Shown: piece by piece, positions 6,887-8,070 of the stretch
Layout of the letters: every line of letters starts with the position of its first letter
Numbering within the stretch: the stretch's first letter is position 1
Translations under genes and position numbers: made by a program
Origin: Sulfurimonas sp.
GTDB taxonomy: Bacteria; Campylobacterota; Campylobacteria; Campylobacterales; Sulfurimonadaceae
Assembly: GCA_030646745.1 (NCBI GenBank)
Contig: JAUSKV010000284.1
Location: 1-8,070, forward strand
DNA length: 8,070 nt
Direction of reading: 5' to 3'
Notes under the pieces: model-generated
The model's database searches: none
What the model saw: the letters and a program-made list of their open reading frames with translations, nothing else
What the model was told of the DNA's origin: nothing

Positions 6887-8070
6887 ATGACAAATGTTAG
6901 CATCATAGTTTTAGATTTTGGTTCTCAATATACGCAACTTATAGCACGTCGTCTTCGTGAAGATAAAGTCTATTGTGAAATTCTTCCTTATCACACAACA
7001 GTTGCAGATATACAAGCAAAAAATCCACAGGGAATTATCCTCAGCGGTGGTCCATCTTCGGTGTATAACAAAGATGCATATGAAGTTGACAAGGGTGTTT
7101 ATGAGATGGGTCTTCCGATTTTGGGAATATGTTATGGCATGCAGAGAATCGCTGTTGACTTTGGCGGGAGTGTTATCCGTTCAAGCCACCATGAATACGG
7201 CAAAGCAGAACTTACAATCAATAATCTTGAGAGCGGGTGTTCGCCTCTTTTAAAAGATTGTGATGACGGTCGCATCGTTTGGATGAGCCATAGCGATAAA
7301 GTAGATGTTCTTCCTGAGGGTTTTTCACCAATCGCAACTTCGGCAAATTCGCCTTATGCAGCAATCGCAAATGAAGAAAAACGCGTTTATGCGATGCAGT
7401 ATCATCCAGAAGTTCAGCACTCGGAAGAGGGGTATTTGATGCTTAGAAACTTCGCAAGAAATATTTGCGGAGTGACAGAGAAGTGGAAAATGGAACACTT
7501 CTTAAAAGAGCAGATTAAAAGTATCCGTGCAAGAGTAGGAACAGGAAAGGTTCTTTGCGGACTCAGCGGCGGAGTGGATAGCTCTGTTGTTGCGGCAATT
7601 CTTTATGAGGCAATAGGCGATCAGCTTATTCCTGTGTTTGTTGACAACGGACTTCTTCGCAAGGGTGAAAGAGAGCAGGTGGAAGAGGTTTTCAAAATAA
7701 ACCTCAAAGTGCCTCTGGTTACCGTAGATGCAAGAGAGAGCTTTTTGAGTAAACTCGCAGGTGTATCAGACCCTGAGACAAAAAGAAAAATTATCGGACA
7801 CACTTTTATAGAAGAGTTTGAGAAAGAGGCGAAAAAACATGACGGCATTAAGTTTTTGGCGCAAGGCACACTCTACCCTGATGTTATCGAATCTATCAGC
7901 GTAAACGGTCCTTCTGAAGTTATAAAATCACATCACAATGTGGGCGGTTTGCCGGATTGGATGGATTTTGAACTCATTGAGCCTCTCCGTGAACTTTTCA
8001 AAGATGAAGTGCGTAAAATCGGGCTTGAATTAGGTTTACCGGAGAGCATGATAAACCGCCATCCAGTCCC
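6887..8070 (+). CDS. guaA: GMP synthase, glutamine-hydrolysing (3' end beyond window)
   Basis: GuaA converts XMP to GMP with ATP and glutamine, the last step of guanine nucleotide synthesis in the cytoplasm. The start ATG 6887 has AAAGG (6874-6878) 8 nt upstream. In the window 394 codons are readable, against about 510-525 for the family, so the C-terminal dimerisation domain is mostly missing. The class I glutamine amidotransferase domain (about 5-190) shows LSGGPSSVY at 52-60, the nucleophile Cys82 in GICYGMQ, and His173 and Glu175 in QYHPEV, a complete triad. The ATP-pyrophosphatase domain carries the P-loop LSGGVDSS at 226-233, followed by [10 protein letters not shown] (252-261) and [11 protein letters not shown] (326-336), which are GuaA hallmarks. 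I saw no change at key residues. It is probably transcribed on its own or with downstream genes, given the hairpin before it. Confidence 0.98.
   Translation, partial: MTNVSIIVLDFGSQYTQLIARRLREDKVYCEILPYHTTVADIQAKNPQGIILSGGPSSVYNKDAYEVDKGVYEMGLPILGICYGMQRIAVDFGGSVIRSSHHEYGKAELTINNLESGCSPLLKDCDDGRIVWMSHSDKVDVLPEGFSPIATSANSPYAAIANEEKRVYAMQYHPEVQHSEEGYLMLRNFARNICGVTEKWKMEHFLKEQIKSIRARVGTGKVLCGLSGGVDSSVVAAILYEAIGDQLIPVFVDNGLLRKGEREQVEEVFKINLKVPLVTVDARESFLSKLAGVSDPETKRKIIGHTFIEEFEKEAKKHDGIKFLAQGTLYPDVIESISVNGPSEVIKSHHNVGGLPDWMDFELIEPLRELFKDEVRKIGLELGLPESMINRHPV

Noticed and set aside
6456..7253. Short frames inside or across the ends of nhaD and guaA
   Set aside because: They overlap conserved motifs of NhaD and GuaA and have no independent support.
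1..8070. Search for tRNA, rRNA, CRISPR, insertion sequence, prophage or defence-system genes
   Set aside because: None seen. All genes are housekeeping or signalling, and the sequence shows no abrupt change in base composition.

Overview
The window is ordinary, gene-dense, AT-rich chromosome that reads like a Campylobacterota (epsilonproteobacterial) genome, most likely Sulfurimonas or a close relative. I infer this from the compact UvrC, the short NadB, the lysine/isoleucine-rich proteins, the very tight gene packing and the general look of GuaA and NhaD. No database search was possible. I saw no mobile element, CRISPR array, tRNA or rRNA. I did not find a convincing new multi-gene system; the curiosities are small ones.

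The left half (1-3834) is transcribed leftward as dciA-like gene > uvrC > Hpt-domain protein gene. The first gene resembles DUF721/DciA proteins, a family that includes replicative-helicase loaders. Its stop codon overlaps the uvrC start (ATGA), so the two are probably translated together. uvrC encodes a complete nucleotide-excision-repair endonuclease. After a 66-bp gap comes a long signalling protein that runs off the left edge. It has a PAS-like N-terminus and two duplicated histidine-phosphotransfer domains, and the second domain has lost its phospho-accepting histidine.

The right half (about 3799-8070) is transcribed rightward. It starts with a very short lipoprotein gene (LptM-like) that overlaps nadB (L-aspartate oxidase, de novo NAD synthesis). 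nadB in turn overlaps nhaD (Na+/H+ antiporter). This three-gene run looks like one transcription unit, although lipoprotein maturation, NAD synthesis and sodium export share no obvious pathway. A strong 13-bp hairpin then separates it from guaA (GMP synthase), which is cut by the right edge.

The two halves meet head to head near 3800-3850, where there is essentially no free intergenic DNA. The leftward promoter (-35 TTCAAA, 17-bp spacer, perfect -10 TATAAT) lies inside the lipoprotein gene and would start transcription at, or next to, the first ATG. The rightward lipoprotein gene appears to start inside the leftward gene.
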